Positions 8,592-17,477 of a stretch of 64,000 nt of DNA are shown here, one piece after another. Position 1 is the first letter of the stretch. Each line of letters opens with the position of its first letter. The DNA is taken from positions 57,856 to 121,855 of the forward strand of contig CAAFYU010000046.1 of assembly GCA_900767135.1 (NCBI GenBank), read 5' to 3'. The notes under the pieces are model-generated. The model was not told the origin of the DNA and did no database searches. It was given only the letters and a program-made list of their open reading frames with translations. A program made the position numbers and the translations under genes. This DNA comes from Candidatus Gastranaerophilales bacterium (GTDB taxonomy: Bacteria; Cyanobacteriota; Vampirovibrionia; Gastranaerophilales; Gastranaerophilaceae).

Positions 8592-10362
8592 ATGCTTCTT
8601 GCGGAACTTCTACACGTCCTACTGATTTCATTCGTTTTTTACCTTTCTTTTGTTTTTCCAAAAGCTTTCTCTTACGTGAAATATCTCCACCATAACATTT
8701 ATCTAATACGTTTTTACGCATTGCCTTAATATTTGTTCTGGCTATTACTCTTCCGCCGACTGCCGCTTGAATTGGCACTTCAAACAGTTGTCTTGGAATA
8801 ATTTCTTTCAACTTTGCAGTCAATTTTTGACCGATATAAAACGCACTGTCCTCGTGACAAATTACAGAAAGTGCATCAACAACCTCGCCAGCAAGCATAA
8901 TATCAAGTTTTACAAGTTTTGAACGTTTGTAATCTTTGAACTCATAATCCATACTTGCATAACCCTTTGTGCGAGATTTCAATTGGTCGTAAAAGTCTGT
9001 AATTACTTCACTGAGCGGAATTTCATATTCAAGACTTGCACGAACTTTGTCAATATAAGTCATATTCTTGAAAATTCCACGTTTTGTCTGTGCCAAATCC
9101 ATCAATGTTCCAACATAATCATTTGGTGCAATAATTTGAACTTTCACATACGGCTCTTCAATATAATCTCTAAGCTGTGCAGGTGGAAGGTTTGCAGGGT
9201 TGTCGATTTCAACCATTTCACCATTAGTTTTATAAACGTGATAAACAACTGACGGAGCTGTTGTTACGATAGAAAGCCCGTATTCACGTTCCAAACGCTC
9301 TTGTGCAATTTCCATGTGCAACATTCCCAAAAATCCGCAACGGAAGCCAAAACCTAGTGCACTTGACGTTTCAGGTTCAAACGTAATACTGCTGTCATTA
9401 AGTTTAAGTTTTTCCAAAGCCTCTTTAAGATCCGCATAATCGTCATTGTCGACAGGATAAAGTCCTGAAAATACCATCGGTAAAGCTTCTTTATACCCCG
9501 GAAGAGGTTCTGTTGCAGGACGTTCAACGTTTGTAATTGTATCGCCTACAAACCTTGTCAATTCCTTGATAGAGCCCGCAAAATATCCAACATCACCACA
9601 AACGAGTTCATCAACCTGAACCCTCATCGGTGTTTGATACCCGAGTTCAACAACCTCATATTCCTTACCGGACGCCATAAATCTAACTTTGTCACCAAGT
9701 CTGATTTTTCCGTCCATAATCTTAAAGAAACAAAGAGTTCCTAAATATTGATCATACGCACTGTCAAAAACCATTGCCCTAAGCGGTTTTTCAGAATTAT
9801 CCACAGGTGGTGGAATAAAATCAACAACAGCTTCCAAAACTTCTTCAATACCAATCCCAGCCTTTGCACTGACAGGAATTGCCATAGATGCATCAATTCC
9901 CAAAACTTCTTCAATTTCTTCTTTTACTCTTTCAACATCAGCTGACGGAAGGTCTATTTTATTAATTACAGGGATAATTTCCAAGTTTTGCTCAATTGCA
10001 AGATAAACATTCGCAAGTGTTTGTGCCTCAACCCCTTGTGTCGCGTCAACTATCAACAAAGCACCTTCGCACGCCGCAAGTGAGCGAGAAACTTCATAAG
10101 AAAAATCTACGTGCCCCGGAGTATCAATCAAATTAAACTCATAATCCTTGCCATTTTTAGCTTTATATTTCATACGAGCTGAGTTTAATTTAATCGTAAT
10201 TCCACGTTCACGCTCAATATCCATTGAATCCATAATCTGATTTTGCATATCTCGTTGAGCAACAGTACCCGTCTTTTCCAGCAAACGGTCTGCCAACGTT
10301 GATTTTCCATGGTCAATATGTGCAATTATACAAAAATTTCTTACATTATCTCTATATTTCAT
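8560..10362 (-). CDS. lepA: Elongation factor 4 (LepA GTPase)
   Basis: 600 residues, the normal length. G-domain motifs AHIDHGKST, DTPGHVDF and NKIDLP are intact, and the LepA-specific C-terminal domain ends GKKRMKSVGRVEVPQEAFMAVL. EF4 back-translocates or remodels stalled ribosomes. A TACAAT hexamer (complement of 10370-10375) ends 7 nt before the ATG with no Shine-Dalgarno, so the mRNA is probably leaderless. It is the last of a leftward run from dnaN. Confidence 0.97.
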   Translation of the reverse strand: MKYRDNVRNFCIIAHIDHGKSTLADRLLEKTGTVAQRDMQNQIMDSMDIERERGITIKLNSARMKYKAKNGKDYEFNLIDTPGHVDFSYEVSRSLAACEGALLIVDATQGVEAQTLANVYLAIEQNLEIIPVINKIDLPSADVERVKEEIEEVLGIDASMAIPVSAKAGIGIEEVLEAVVDFIPPPVDNSEKPLRAMVFDSAYDQYLGTLCFFKIMDGKIRLGDKVRFMASGKEYEVVELGYQTPMRVQVDELVCGDVGYFAGSIKELTRFVGDTITNVERPATEPLPGYKEALPMVFSGLYPVDNDDYADLKEALEKLKLNDSSITFEPETSSALGFGFRCGFLGMLHMEIAQERLEREYGLSIVTTAPSVVYHVYKTNGEMVEIDNPANLPPAQLRDYIEEPYVKVQIIAPNDYVGTLMDLAQTKRGIFKNMTYIDKVRASLEYEIPLSEVITDFYDQLKSRTKGYASMDYEFKDYKRSKLVKLDIMLAGEVVDALSVICHEDSAFYIGQKLTAKLKEIIPRQLFEVPIQAAVGGRVIARTNIKAMRKNVLDKCYGGDISRKRKLLEKQKKGKKRMKSVGRVEVPQEAFMAVLSLEED

Positions 10363-10430
10363 AAGTTTTATTGTACAAAAAAAAGAAAACTCTTCAAGTA
10401 GAATTAATAATTAATATGTATAAACATCAT

Positions 10431-11000
10431 TTACACAAATTTATTTTTATTTATTTCCACCATTTGCAAATATTTTTGTGATGGGAAAAACTTTTTAATA
10501 AACGCTAAAAGACCTTTATAACGCTTTCCCACAAAATCAGATTTTTTATTCCACCCATAATTAAACAAATCTCTCAGAATTTTATCATTACAAATATTTT
10601 TAGATTTTTCGTACATTGCAACAACCAGCCCTGTTCTATGTTTGCCATAATGACAGTGAACATAAGACTTTCCATCGTTATTTTGAATAAGCTTTGTAAC
10701 CTTTGAAAAATAATCTTCATTAGGAATTCTATTCTGAACAAATTGCAATTTAGCTTCGACATATTTTATATTAAAAAGCTTGCAATAGAATTTTTCTAAC
10801 CTTTTTAAAAACGGAGATCCTGCTCTTCCATTATCACGCAAATCAATAACTTGCGTAACGTTTTTAGCTTTAAGTCGAGCTATTTTAGTTGGCATAAAAA
10901 TAGCATTACCTCGCAAAAGTTTATCATCAACTTTTACAATTCTGGTATAACCGAACATATATGGGATATCACGTAACTGCATATTATATATAATGTTCAT
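10431..11000 (-). CDS. Tyrosine/dual-specificity phosphatase-like protein
   Basis: About 189 residues. The P-loop signature HCHYGKHRTG (HCx5R) holds the catalytic Cys and Arg. An upstream DLRDNGRAGSP supplies the likely general acid region. It resembles the DSP/tyrosine phosphatases common in bacteria that act on phosphoproteins or phosphoinositide-like substrates. The start is uncertain: in-frame TTG at 11018, ATG at 11000 and ATG at 10982, none with a good ribosome site. ATG 11000 is used. It sits between rseP and lepA. Confidence 0.75.
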   Translation of the reverse strand: MNIIYNMQLRDIPYMFGYTRIVKVDDKLLRGNAIFMPTKIARLKAKNVTQVIDLRDNGRAGSPFLKRLEKFYCKLFNIKYVEAKLQFVQNRIPNEDYFSKVTKLIQNNDGKSYVHCHYGKHRTGLVVAMYEKSKNICNDKILRDLFNYGWNKKSDFVGKRYKGLLAFIKKFFPSQKYLQMVEINKNKFV

Positions 11001-11068
11001 AAAAATCAAAATTGCCAAATGTGTTAAGATTTTTTAATTTTTCGCAAAATAACTAACTGCAACTGTCA

Positions 11069-12445
11069 CTACTTCACGAACAACGGTTTTACAAGAACAT
11101 AAATGTCATTGAAAAGCACAAACACCAACAATGCTATTAATAGCACGAAAAATACTGTCATCACTTTGTTTGCAATCTCTTCGTCAACAGGTTTTCCCAT
11201 AATCTTTTCGATTAACAAGAAAACTAAATGACCGCCGTCTAGTGCGGGAATTGGCAAAATATTCAACAACGCAAGGTTCATTGAAATTACAGCTGTCAAA
11301 AGAATTCCGTAAAAAATTCCTTCGCTACTGATGATATCGCCACCCATTTTGGTAATCAAAACAACACCATGCATATTTTTAAGCGGAATTTTACCCGTAA
11401 ATAGTTGTTTCAAAACAATTACCATAGATTTTGTTTCATTATATAAATAATTATAACTTGTCGTAAACGCTGATTTTACACCGGTTACAGGGATTAAAAT
11501 TTCTTTTCTGTCAAGATTAATCCCAATCAAACCGTCACTTCCTGAGTAAACAGTCTTTAATTCAACCTCTTTACCATCACGCAAAACCTTGATATCTATT
11601 GGTTTTTGAGTATCAGAAACAGCATAAGCAACATCTTTCAAACTAAATGTTCCATCTGTTTCTACAAAACTTTTTCCTTTTAATTCGTCACGAAGTTTTA
11701 TTTGTTTTTCAGAAAGTTTTACCTCTTGCGGTTTATAAAGTTCAACTGTGTTCAAAATATTTTTGTTAAGTTCTACTCGTTTTTCTTGCTCCAAATTATT
11801 CGGGATTTTTACAATCAAACCACTATTAATAATTTCATCTTCATTAAAAGCAGGATTTATCGCTTTCAAACTCTTGTAATTGTTTTCTACAATAGAGTCA
11901 GAAGTTTTTCCGTCAAAAGATGCACTATATATCGCAAAAAGTTGTACAGCGTATTTTGAATCGATTTTAGAACCGTTGATTTCTATAATCTTATCACCTT
12001 TTTGAGCTCCGGAATTCCAAACACTTGCCTCTTTTGGAGCAGTAATATCACCTATATACGTTTCAAATTTTTCAGACGGCATATTGTGCCACAAACAAGC
12101 AGTCATTAATACCAAAACATAAGCACAGATTACGTTTGCAATTACGCCGGCAGAAAAAATTATTGCACGTTGCCAAACAGGTTTGTTCATCAATCTTTCA
12201 GTAGAATTTTTCGGAAGATCAGACTCTTTGTCATCATCTGGAAAAGAAACATAGCCACCGAACAAAAACGCATGGACAACAAGAGTTAATCCACCAACCT
12301 TTTTTTCCCATAAAGTCGGCCCGATTGGCAAACCAATCCCAAATTTATCTACTTTTGTTTTGAACATTAGAGCAGTCAAAAGGTGTCCTAATTCGTGAAC
12401 CAAAATCAAAAGCCCGATTAACAAAATCATTATAATTACTGACAT
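11069..12445 (-). CDS. rseP: Site-2 intramembrane zinc metalloprotease RseP
   Basis: 458 residues. The zinc motif HELGH is at residues 17-21 in the first membrane segment. A PDZ-like domain is in the middle (GDKIIEINGS). The second active-site motif LNILPIPALDGGHL is near residue 395, followed by C-terminal membrane helices. The family cleaves membrane-bound anti-sigma factors or signal peptides. AAGGGAG precedes the ATG. The middle region (about 165-300) is longer than a single PDZ and may hold a degenerate second one. Confidence 0.93.
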   Translation of the reverse strand: MSVIIMILLIGLLILVHELGHLLTALMFKTKVDKFGIGLPIGPTLWEKKVGGLTLVVHAFLFGGYVSFPDDDKESDLPKNSTERLMNKPVWQRAIIFSAGVIANVICAYVLVLMTACLWHNMPSEKFETYIGDITAPKEASVWNSGAQKGDKIIEINGSKIDSKYAVQLFAIYSASFDGKTSDSIVENNYKSLKAINPAFNEDEIINSGLIVKIPNNLEQEKRVELNKNILNTVELYKPQEVKLSEKQIKLRDELKGKSFVETDGTFSLKDVAYAVSDTQKPIDIKVLRDGKEVELKTVYSGSDGLIGINLDRKEILIPVTGVKSAFTTSYNYLYNETKSMVIVLKQLFTGKIPLKNMHGVVLITKMGGDIISSEGIFYGILLTAVISMNLALLNILPIPALDGGHLVFLLIEKIMGKPVDEEIANKVMTVFFVLLIALLVFVLFNDIYVLVKPLFVK

Positions 12446-12600
12446 AAATTCTCCCTTTGTAAAATATTTTATATTGAGATATAAATCTAATAATCTTCAA
12501 TACAAAGATTTTAACATAAAAATCAGCATTATAATATATTATAATATGTTGCGATTAAGGTTATTAAAAGAGAATTTCAAAACAAAATTCGAATTTTGTT

Positions 12601-13725
12601 TTATCTGATTTGAACCGGCATAATTAAGCAAACATAATCTTCTTCGCTGTTTGGCTTAAACATTGTTGCTGAAAGTGGTGTATTCAAACCTACCTTAACC
12701 TCAGTAGAATCAATATTTTTCAAGGCTTCCAATACATATTTGTAATTGAATGCAATTGACAATTCTTCGTCATAAGCATAGTTAATATCTAAAACTTCTT
12801 CTGACTTACCGGAATCAGGTGTATCAGCTGTTAATTTCAAGGTATTGTTGCTGAATTCAAGTTTTACAATACTTGTTTTTTCATTAACCATGATTGAAAC
12901 ACGTTCCAAAGCCGAAATCAACTGAGAAACATTTACAAGTGCTTCTTTCGGACTTTCGTTCGGGATAAGTTTGTTGTATTGGGGGAATTGACCTTCAAGT
13001 AATCTTGAAATTGTTATTGTTTTTTCAGTTTTGATAATGAATTTAGATTTTTCAGTGTAAATTTTGATAGAATCTTCGTTTATAAAACTTGTCATCTTAA
13101 TAAATTCATTCAATGTTTTTGACGGAATAATAAGTTGTTTTGCCAAATTCTCTTTATTATCAATAGTTTCACGTACTCTTGCAAGGCGGTTTCCGTCAGT
13201 TGAAGCGATTTCCATAACATTATTTGAAATATCGCAAACAATACCTGATAAAAGGTTGCTTGTTTCATAACTTGCAGCGGCAAAACCTGCTTGGCGTACA
13301 GCTTTGGCAAACGGTCTTACTTCAACTTCAAAACCTTCGTCGTCATTCAATTGAATAGATGAAAATTCAGGTGGAAATTCTGCTGCTGAAATACCGATGA
13401 TATCAAATTTAGAATTTTGGCATGTGATGTGAACAGATGTTTCACCTTCCGGCATTTCAAAAGTAATTAATTTGTCACCAAGCTTTGAAACTATCTCGTT
13501 GAGAGTCTTTGAAGGAAGTGTGATTTTTCCTTCTTCTTCAACTTGTGCATCAACTTCTGCAATTACTGTCAAATCTAAATCTGTTGCAACTAGCTTAATC
13601 GCACTTGTACCAATAGTTTCAATGTAAATATTTAAAAGAACAGGTTGCAAAGCTTTTGCAGATGTTGCTCTTTCAACAATTTTAATTCCGTTATATAAAT
13701 CTTCTTTTTTGATAACAAATTTCAT
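12601..13725 (-). CDS. dnaN: DNA polymerase III sliding clamp (beta subunit)
   Basis: 374 residues with three clamp folds, beginning MKFVIKKEDLYNGIKIVERA and ending VCLIMPVQIR as in typical DnaN. It forms the ring that tethers Pol III to DNA. TTGGGAGTAG precedes the ATG. It is transcribed away from the candidate origin immediately upstream. In several cyanobacteria the origin also lies beside dnaN, which supports that reading. Confidence 0.97.
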   Translation of the reverse strand: MKFVIKKEDLYNGIKIVERATSAKALQPVLLNIYIETIGTSAIKLVATDLDLTVIAEVDAQVEEEGKITLPSKTLNEIVSKLGDKLITFEMPEGETSVHITCQNSKFDIIGISAAEFPPEFSSIQLNDDEGFEVEVRPFAKAVRQAGFAAASYETSNLLSGIVCDISNNVMEIASTDGNRLARVRETIDNKENLAKQLIIPSKTLNEFIKMTSFINEDSIKIYTEKSKFIIKTEKTITISRLLEGQFPQYNKLIPNESPKEALVNVSQLISALERVSIMVNEKTSIVKLEFSNNTLKLTADTPDSGKSEEVLDINYAYDEELSIAFNYKYVLEALKNIDSTEVKVGLNTPLSATMFKPNSEEDYVCLIMPVQIR

Positions 13726-13830
13726 GTTTCTACTCCCAATTTTTACCTTTATAATAAAATTATAGTCGTTGAAAAAACAAATTAAACAAAATACTACAAA
13801 AAATTTACCTTCTCAAAGTTTTGAACAACG

Positions 13831-14086
13831 TTATATTATTATATATTATTTAATTAAATAAATTAAAGTAATTAATAATAATAATAAGGAGCAATTATTT
13901 GTAGAAAACCAATGAAAAGTTTTGATATGACAGGTTTTTACCATGTAGAAAATTTTGTAGAAAACATGTATAAAACTAATGTCAAAATGTAGAAAACTAC
14001 TTAACCATTAAAACCTTGTAGAAAAGTCATGAGTTTTCTACAATTCTCTACAAAGTTTTCTACTAAAAAACAAACGGTTTTCTACA
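13831..14086. other. oriC: Candidate chromosomal replication origin (oriC)
   Basis: The complement of TTTTCTACA occurs perfectly at 13900, 13944, 13956, 13988 and 14017, and the forward 9-mer at 14034 and 14078. One-mismatch copies lie at 14044 (TTCTCTACA) and 14056 (TTTTCTACT). The 9-mer differs from the cyanobacterial DnaA box TTTTCCACA at one base. The orientation flips near 14030. On the dnaN side, 13831-13888 is an almost pure A/T tract suited to unwinding. Flanking genes diverge from the region. dnaA itself is not in the window. Confidence 0.72.
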
Positions 14087-14141
14087 ACAATTTCCTTAAA
14101 TTTGAAATATTTCTTAATAAAAAAGCAATTATTTATAAAAG

Positions 14142-14161
14142 AAATACTTTATATATATAAG
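14142..14161 (+). promoter_or_regulatory. Shared promoter-like element
   Basis: The 20-mer AAATACTTTATATATATAAG is identical to 17410-17429 and near-identical to the complement of 8008-8025. Each lies upstream of a small orphan gene. TATATA within it probably serves as the -10. Confidence 0.55.
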
Positions 14162-14184
14162 AGTATAAAATTTGAGGTCTTATT

Positions 14185-14670
14185 ATGAGCGGTGTTAATC
14201 AAACTCAAAAAATAATGACAGAACTGGAATTTAATAAAAGTCCTTTAAAAAGTGTAATGTCTTATCAAGATTATTTTACAAGGGCTTTGAAAAGTGGTTC
14301 TGCTTTTGATTTTGCAAAAATGTTTGCGTTAGGGCAAGCACAAACAACTTCCGACAAAATAAAAGATTCAGTAAAATATTGGGCACTTGAAAAAGAAGCT
14401 CAAAAAGTCGACGCAGAAGAAGCTTATTACGAAGCTTTGGCTCAATATGAAGCAATGAAATCAGGTAATGAAGCGGCACTTAAAAAATTGCAGTACGCAA
14501 CAAATATGTACGGAGAAAAGTCTATACAATTTTATGACGCTTTGGAAAAATATAATTCGTCTGACAAATCATTGTTTGCTTCAAACACAAATTTGGATAT
14601 TGCACGTGATAGGTTTAATTCAGCTAATACAAGTGCGTTTAAGGCATTTTTAACATCTCGTTTAACTTAA
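14185..14670 (+). CDS. Small hypothetical helical protein (161 aa)
   Basis: No family recognised. Predominantly alpha-helical by composition (Ala, Lys, Glu, Gln), with a long likely helix from about residue 55 to 115; no signal peptide or membrane segment. It is the first gene to the right of the candidate origin and carries the shared promoter-like element 24 nt upstream of its ATG. GAGG lies 9 nt before the start. Its role is unknown; position alone does not make it a replication protein. Confidence 0.65.
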   Translation: MSGVNQTQKIMTELEFNKSPLKSVMSYQDYFTRALKSGSAFDFAKMFALGQAQTTSDKIKDSVKYWALEKEAQKVDAEEAYYEALAQYEAMKSGNEAALKKLQYATNMYGEKSIQFYDALEKYNSSDKSLFASNTNLDIARDRFNSANTSAFKAFLTSRLT

Positions 14671-14715
14671 CTACACAATTAGCTTGCAATTTTTCTTTTA
14701 TATATTATCATGCAA

Positions 14716-14751
14716 CTTGTAGAGTGCTTACGCCAATAATCACTCAACAAG
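14716..14751 (+). promoter_or_regulatory. Possible S15 autoregulatory leader hairpin
   Basis: A two-part stem, CTTG(TA)GAGTG paired with CACTC(AA)CAAG around a 14-nt loop, lies 15 nt before the rpsO start. Many bacteria repress rpsO by S15 binding a leader structure. The match here is by position and shape only. Confidence 0.4.
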
Positions 14752-14766
14752 AAAAGGAAAATTGAA

Positions 14767-15030
14767 ATGAACTTAAAAAACAAGCAAGAAATAGTTAAAG
14801 CTTACGGTAAAAACGAAAAAGACACTGGTTCAGCAGCTGTTCAAATTGCTATGATGAGCCAAAAAATTTCTGAACTTACTGAACACCTAAAATCTAACAA
14901 AAAAGATTTCGCTACAAAAAGAGGTCTTTTGATGATGGTAGGTAAAAGAAAAAGACTACTTTCTTATTTGAAATCTCAAAACCTTGATGAATACAGAGAA
15001 TTAATCAAGAAATTGGGTATTCGTGGTTAA
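14767..15030 (+). CDS. rpsO: 30S ribosomal protein S15
   Basis: 87 residues, the standard length. The S15 signature is present: DTGSAAVQIAMMSQKI near the N-terminus, then GKRKRLLSYLKSQNLDEYRE. It binds the central domain of 16S rRNA early in 30S assembly. AAAAGGAAAA precedes the ATG. It is monocistronic, with a strong terminator 32 nt after the stop. Confidence 0.97.
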   Translation: MNLKNKQEIVKAYGKNEKDTGSAAVQIAMMSQKISELTEHLKSNKKDFATKRGLLMMVGKRKRLLSYLKSQNLDEYRELIKKLGIRG

Positions 15031-15061
15031 TATTTTTTCCACAAATTTAATTTTCAAAAAG

Positions 15062-15085
15062 GACTGTCAGATGGCAGTCTTTTTT
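15062..15085 (+). terminator. Rho-independent terminator of rpsO
   Basis: GACTGTC/GGCAGTC stem (one G-U) with an AGAT loop followed by six T. Confidence 0.88.
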
Positions 15086-15158
15086 GTTGTGTAAAGAAAG
15101 AATTTTTATTTTTTATAACTTTTAACAAATTAAATATCTTAACCAAATGTAAACAAAC

Positions 15159-15187
15159 TTGCCATTTAAAATTATGTAAAGTAGAAT
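15159..15187 (+). promoter_or_regulatory. Sigma70-type promoter of the serine hydrolase operon
   Basis: TTGCCA (15159-15164) and TAGAAT (15182-15187) are separated by exactly 17 bp, each matching consensus at five of six positions. Confidence 0.7.
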
Positions 15188-15223
15188 AGAGTTACAGATA
15201 CCCTCGGGAGGAGAAAATTATTT

Positions 15224-16429
15224 ATGCCGGAAGTAGCAAGACGACAGTATAATAGGGATTTATACAGGGTTAATCAATATGGCTCAAATAATAGTTTAAA
15301 TACTAATTATACAAGATATAATTCTCAATATAGTGCAGAAAATGTTCAATATGTTAGAAATCATTCAAATAGAACAGCAAACTCTAAAAAAATTGCACGT
15401 AATAATTTTATTCACAAAATAATTTCTATTGCGGTTATTTCTGCTCTTGGTTTATCTATTCTTCCTATCGGGTTTAACAAGTTTACAAAATCTATGTTTA
15501 ATCCTACACCTTACAAGTCAGTTAGGACGGATTATAGACAGATGTTGTTTCCGACAACAAATTATCTTTCAAATCATTGGTTTATGGGGGAACGCTCACT
15601 TGAAAGTGCTGCTGTGAAAAAGCCTGAAATGACAACGATTTCAGAAGGTTCAAGATTGACAAGACTTGAAGATCAATTAAACAATCTTGCGGCTTTGTAT
15701 CCTTCAATTCACCCGTCTGTTTACGTTTGGGATTATGAAACAGGTAATTATGCTGATATTAATGCAGACGAAATCTTCCCGACTGCAAGTATTATCAAGC
15801 TTCCTGTGCTTGTAGAATTGTTTAGATCAATTGAGAAAAATCAACTTACAATTTACGATGAAATGCCTTTGACTGAGTATTACAGAAGTGAAGGTTCTGG
15901 AAGTTTGCAGTTTAAAGCGGCAAATTCGACTTATACAATCGACAAACTTGCAAGAATGATGATTACAGAATCGGATAACTCTGCAACAAATATGTTAATG
16001 GCACGTTTAGGCTCAATGACGGATATCAATTCTGCTCTTAGACAATGGGGATTGAAACATACTTATGTACAAACTTGGTTGCCTGATTTGGGTGGAACAA
16101 ATCATTCTACCGCTCGTGACATGGCTCAAATCTTGTACAATATTGACAATCCAAACTTTTTGAGCAATGAGTCAAGAGAAAAAATCTTTGACTATATGGG
16201 ACACGTTCACAATAACCGTCTAATTGCTGCCGGACTTCCTGCCGGTGCAACATTCTTACATAAAACAGGTGATATCGGTAAAATGCTTGGTGATGCCGGA
16301 ATTGTTTATGCTCCGAATGGTAAAAAATATATCGTTGTAATTTTTGCTAATCGCCCACATAACTCACCTTTGGGTAAAGAATTTATTGTAAAAGCTTCTC
16401 AAACAATTTATAACAATTTGGTATTTTAA
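15224..16429 (+). CDS. Membrane-anchored class A beta-lactamase-fold serine hydrolase
   Basis: 401 residues. A polar N-terminus is followed by one membrane segment (about 66-85, IISIAVISALGLSILPIGF), so the enzyme domain is probably outside the membrane. The penicillin-recognising motifs are present: S189-x-x-K192 (PTASIIKLP), S250-D-N (ESDNSATN) and K347-T-G (HKTGDIG). The omega-loop Glu166-type motif of true class A beta-lactamases is not seen; the segment reads TWLPDLGGTNHSTARDMA. It may therefore be a DD-peptidase-like or non-resistance enzyme. GGGAGGAG precedes the ATG. The stop overlaps the next start (TAATG). Confidence 0.8.
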   Translation: MPEVARRQYNRDLYRVNQYGSNNSLNTNYTRYNSQYSAENVQYVRNHSNRTANSKKIARNNFIHKIISIAVISALGLSILPIGFNKFTKSMFNPTPYKSVRTDYRQMLFPTTNYLSNHWFMGERSLESAAVKKPEMTTISEGSRLTRLEDQLNNLAALYPSIHPSVYVWDYETGNYADINADEIFPTASIIKLPVLVELFRSIEKNQLTIYDEMPLTEYYRSEGSGSLQFKAANSTYTIDKLARMMITESDNSATNMLMARLGSMTDINSALRQWGLKHTYVQTWLPDLGGTNHSTARDMAQILYNIDNPNFLSNESREKIFDYMGHVHNNRLIAAGLPAGATFLHKTGDIGKMLGDAGIVYAPNGKKYIVVIFANRPHNSPLGKEFIVKASQTIYNNLVF

Positions 16430-17358
16430 TGTTAGAGGATTTATTAAAAAGCAATAAGTGTTTTAAACTCGTTTGTGGTGCCGGAAACGAAGATACCACA
16501 GAGGTAGAAAAACTTGTTAAGCTATACTCTTCTGCCGGTTGCAAGTTTTTTGATTTGTCTGCAAAACCTGAAATTGTCGACGCTGCAAAGAGAGGACTTG
16601 AAGATAGAGAAGGCTATTTTTGTGTAAGTGTTGGTATAAAAGGCGATCCGCACGTCAGAAAAGCTTGTATTGACGGTGAAAAATGTGTTGGCTGTCACAA
16701 GTGTGAAGAAATTTGTCCTCAAAAAGCGATACGTGGTTCAAAAATAAATAAGGTTCGATGTCTTGGTTGTGGAAAATGTGAAAAAGTTTGCAGGCACGAT
16801 GCGATTTCTTATATATCTGAAAACAAGGATTTGAGAGAAGTTTTGCCTTCATTGATTGAGAAAGGAATTGACTGTATTGAGCTTCATGCAATGGGAGTGT
16901 GCGATGATGAAGTTTTTGAAAAATGGAGGTATATTAACGAAATTTTTGATGGCTTACTAAGCATTTGTACTTCTCGTGGGCATTTGTCAGAAGAAAATAT
17001 GATTGAAAGAATTAAGTCAATGACAGCTTGTCGTAAACCATACTCAACAATAATTCAGGCGGACGGATTTCCTATGAGTGGCGGAAAAGATGATTACAAG
17101 ACGACATTGCAAGCTGTTTCGACAGCAGAAATTGTTCAAAATGCTAAACTTCCAGTCTATATAATGCTTTCAGGTGGAACAAATTCTAAAACATCAGAAC
17201 TTGCAAAAATGTGTGGAATAAATTATAACGGCATCGCAATAGGCACATTTGCAAGAAAAATTGTTGCTCGATATGTTGATAGAGTTGATTTTTTGACTAA
17301 TAAATATGCATTTGAAGATGCGTTGAAAATAGCTAAAACATTAGTTGAAAGCGTTTAA
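16429..17358 (+). CDS. LdpA-like protein with two 4Fe-4S clusters
   Basis: 309 residues. The N-terminus (FKLVCGAGNEDTTEVEKLV then GCKFFDLSAKPEIVDAA) and the segment GDPHVRKACIDGEKC match the pattern I recall for LdpA, the light-dependent period protein of cyanobacteria. Two cluster motifs follow: CVGCHKCEEICP and CLGCGKCEKVCR. The C-terminal half resembles a TIM-barrel-like domain (YIMLSGGTNSKTSELAK). In Synechococcus LdpA feeds redox state into the circadian clock; no clock gene is visible here, so a redox-sensing or enzymatic role is more likely. It is translationally coupled to the upstream hydrolase. Confidence 0.68.
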   Translation: MLEDLLKSNKCFKLVCGAGNEDTTEVEKLVKLYSSAGCKFFDLSAKPEIVDAAKRGLEDREGYFCVSVGIKGDPHVRKACIDGEKCVGCHKCEEICPQKAIRGSKINKVRCLGCGKCEKVCRHDAISYISENKDLREVLPSLIEKGIDCIELHAMGVCDDEVFEKWRYINEIFDGLLSICTSRGHLSEENMIERIKSMTACRKPYSTIIQADGFPMSGGKDDYKTTLQAVSTAEIVQNAKLPVYIMLSGGTNSKTSELAKMCGINYNGIAIGTFARKIVARYVDRVDFLTNKYAFEDALKIAKTLVESV

Positions 17359-17409
17359 TTTTTAAGTTTTCTTAATAAATCTTTACAAAATAACAAAAAT
17401 TTACGATTT

Positions 17410-17429
17410 AAATACTTTATATATATAAG
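17410..17429 (+). promoter_or_regulatory. Shared promoter-like element
   Basis: AAATACTTTATATATATAAG, identical to 14142-14161; drives the small gene at 17478. Confidence 0.55.
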
Positions 17430-17445
17430 GAAACAAAAGGGGTTT

Positions 17446-17466
17446 ATGGCGAAAGCTATAAGTTAA
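17446..17466 (+). other. Possible six-codon leader ORF
   Basis: AAAAGGGG followed after 3 nt by ATG and six codons (MAKAIS) ending TAA 11 nt before the next gene start. The stop overlaps that gene's ribosome site (TAAAGG), so translation of one could influence the other. No evidence of expression. Confidence 0.3.
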
Positions 17467-17477
17467 AGGTGAATAAA

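Noticed and set aside
13900..14086. Operator array of a transcription factor rather than an origin
   Set aside because: Not excluded, but the 9-mer is one base from the cyanobacterial DnaA box, sits beside dnaN with an A/T tract, and lies between outward-running genes, so an origin is the better reading.
15224..16429. Beta-lactam resistance gene
   Set aside because: The omega-loop Glu needed for deacylation is not seen; reported only as a penicillin-recognising serine hydrolase.
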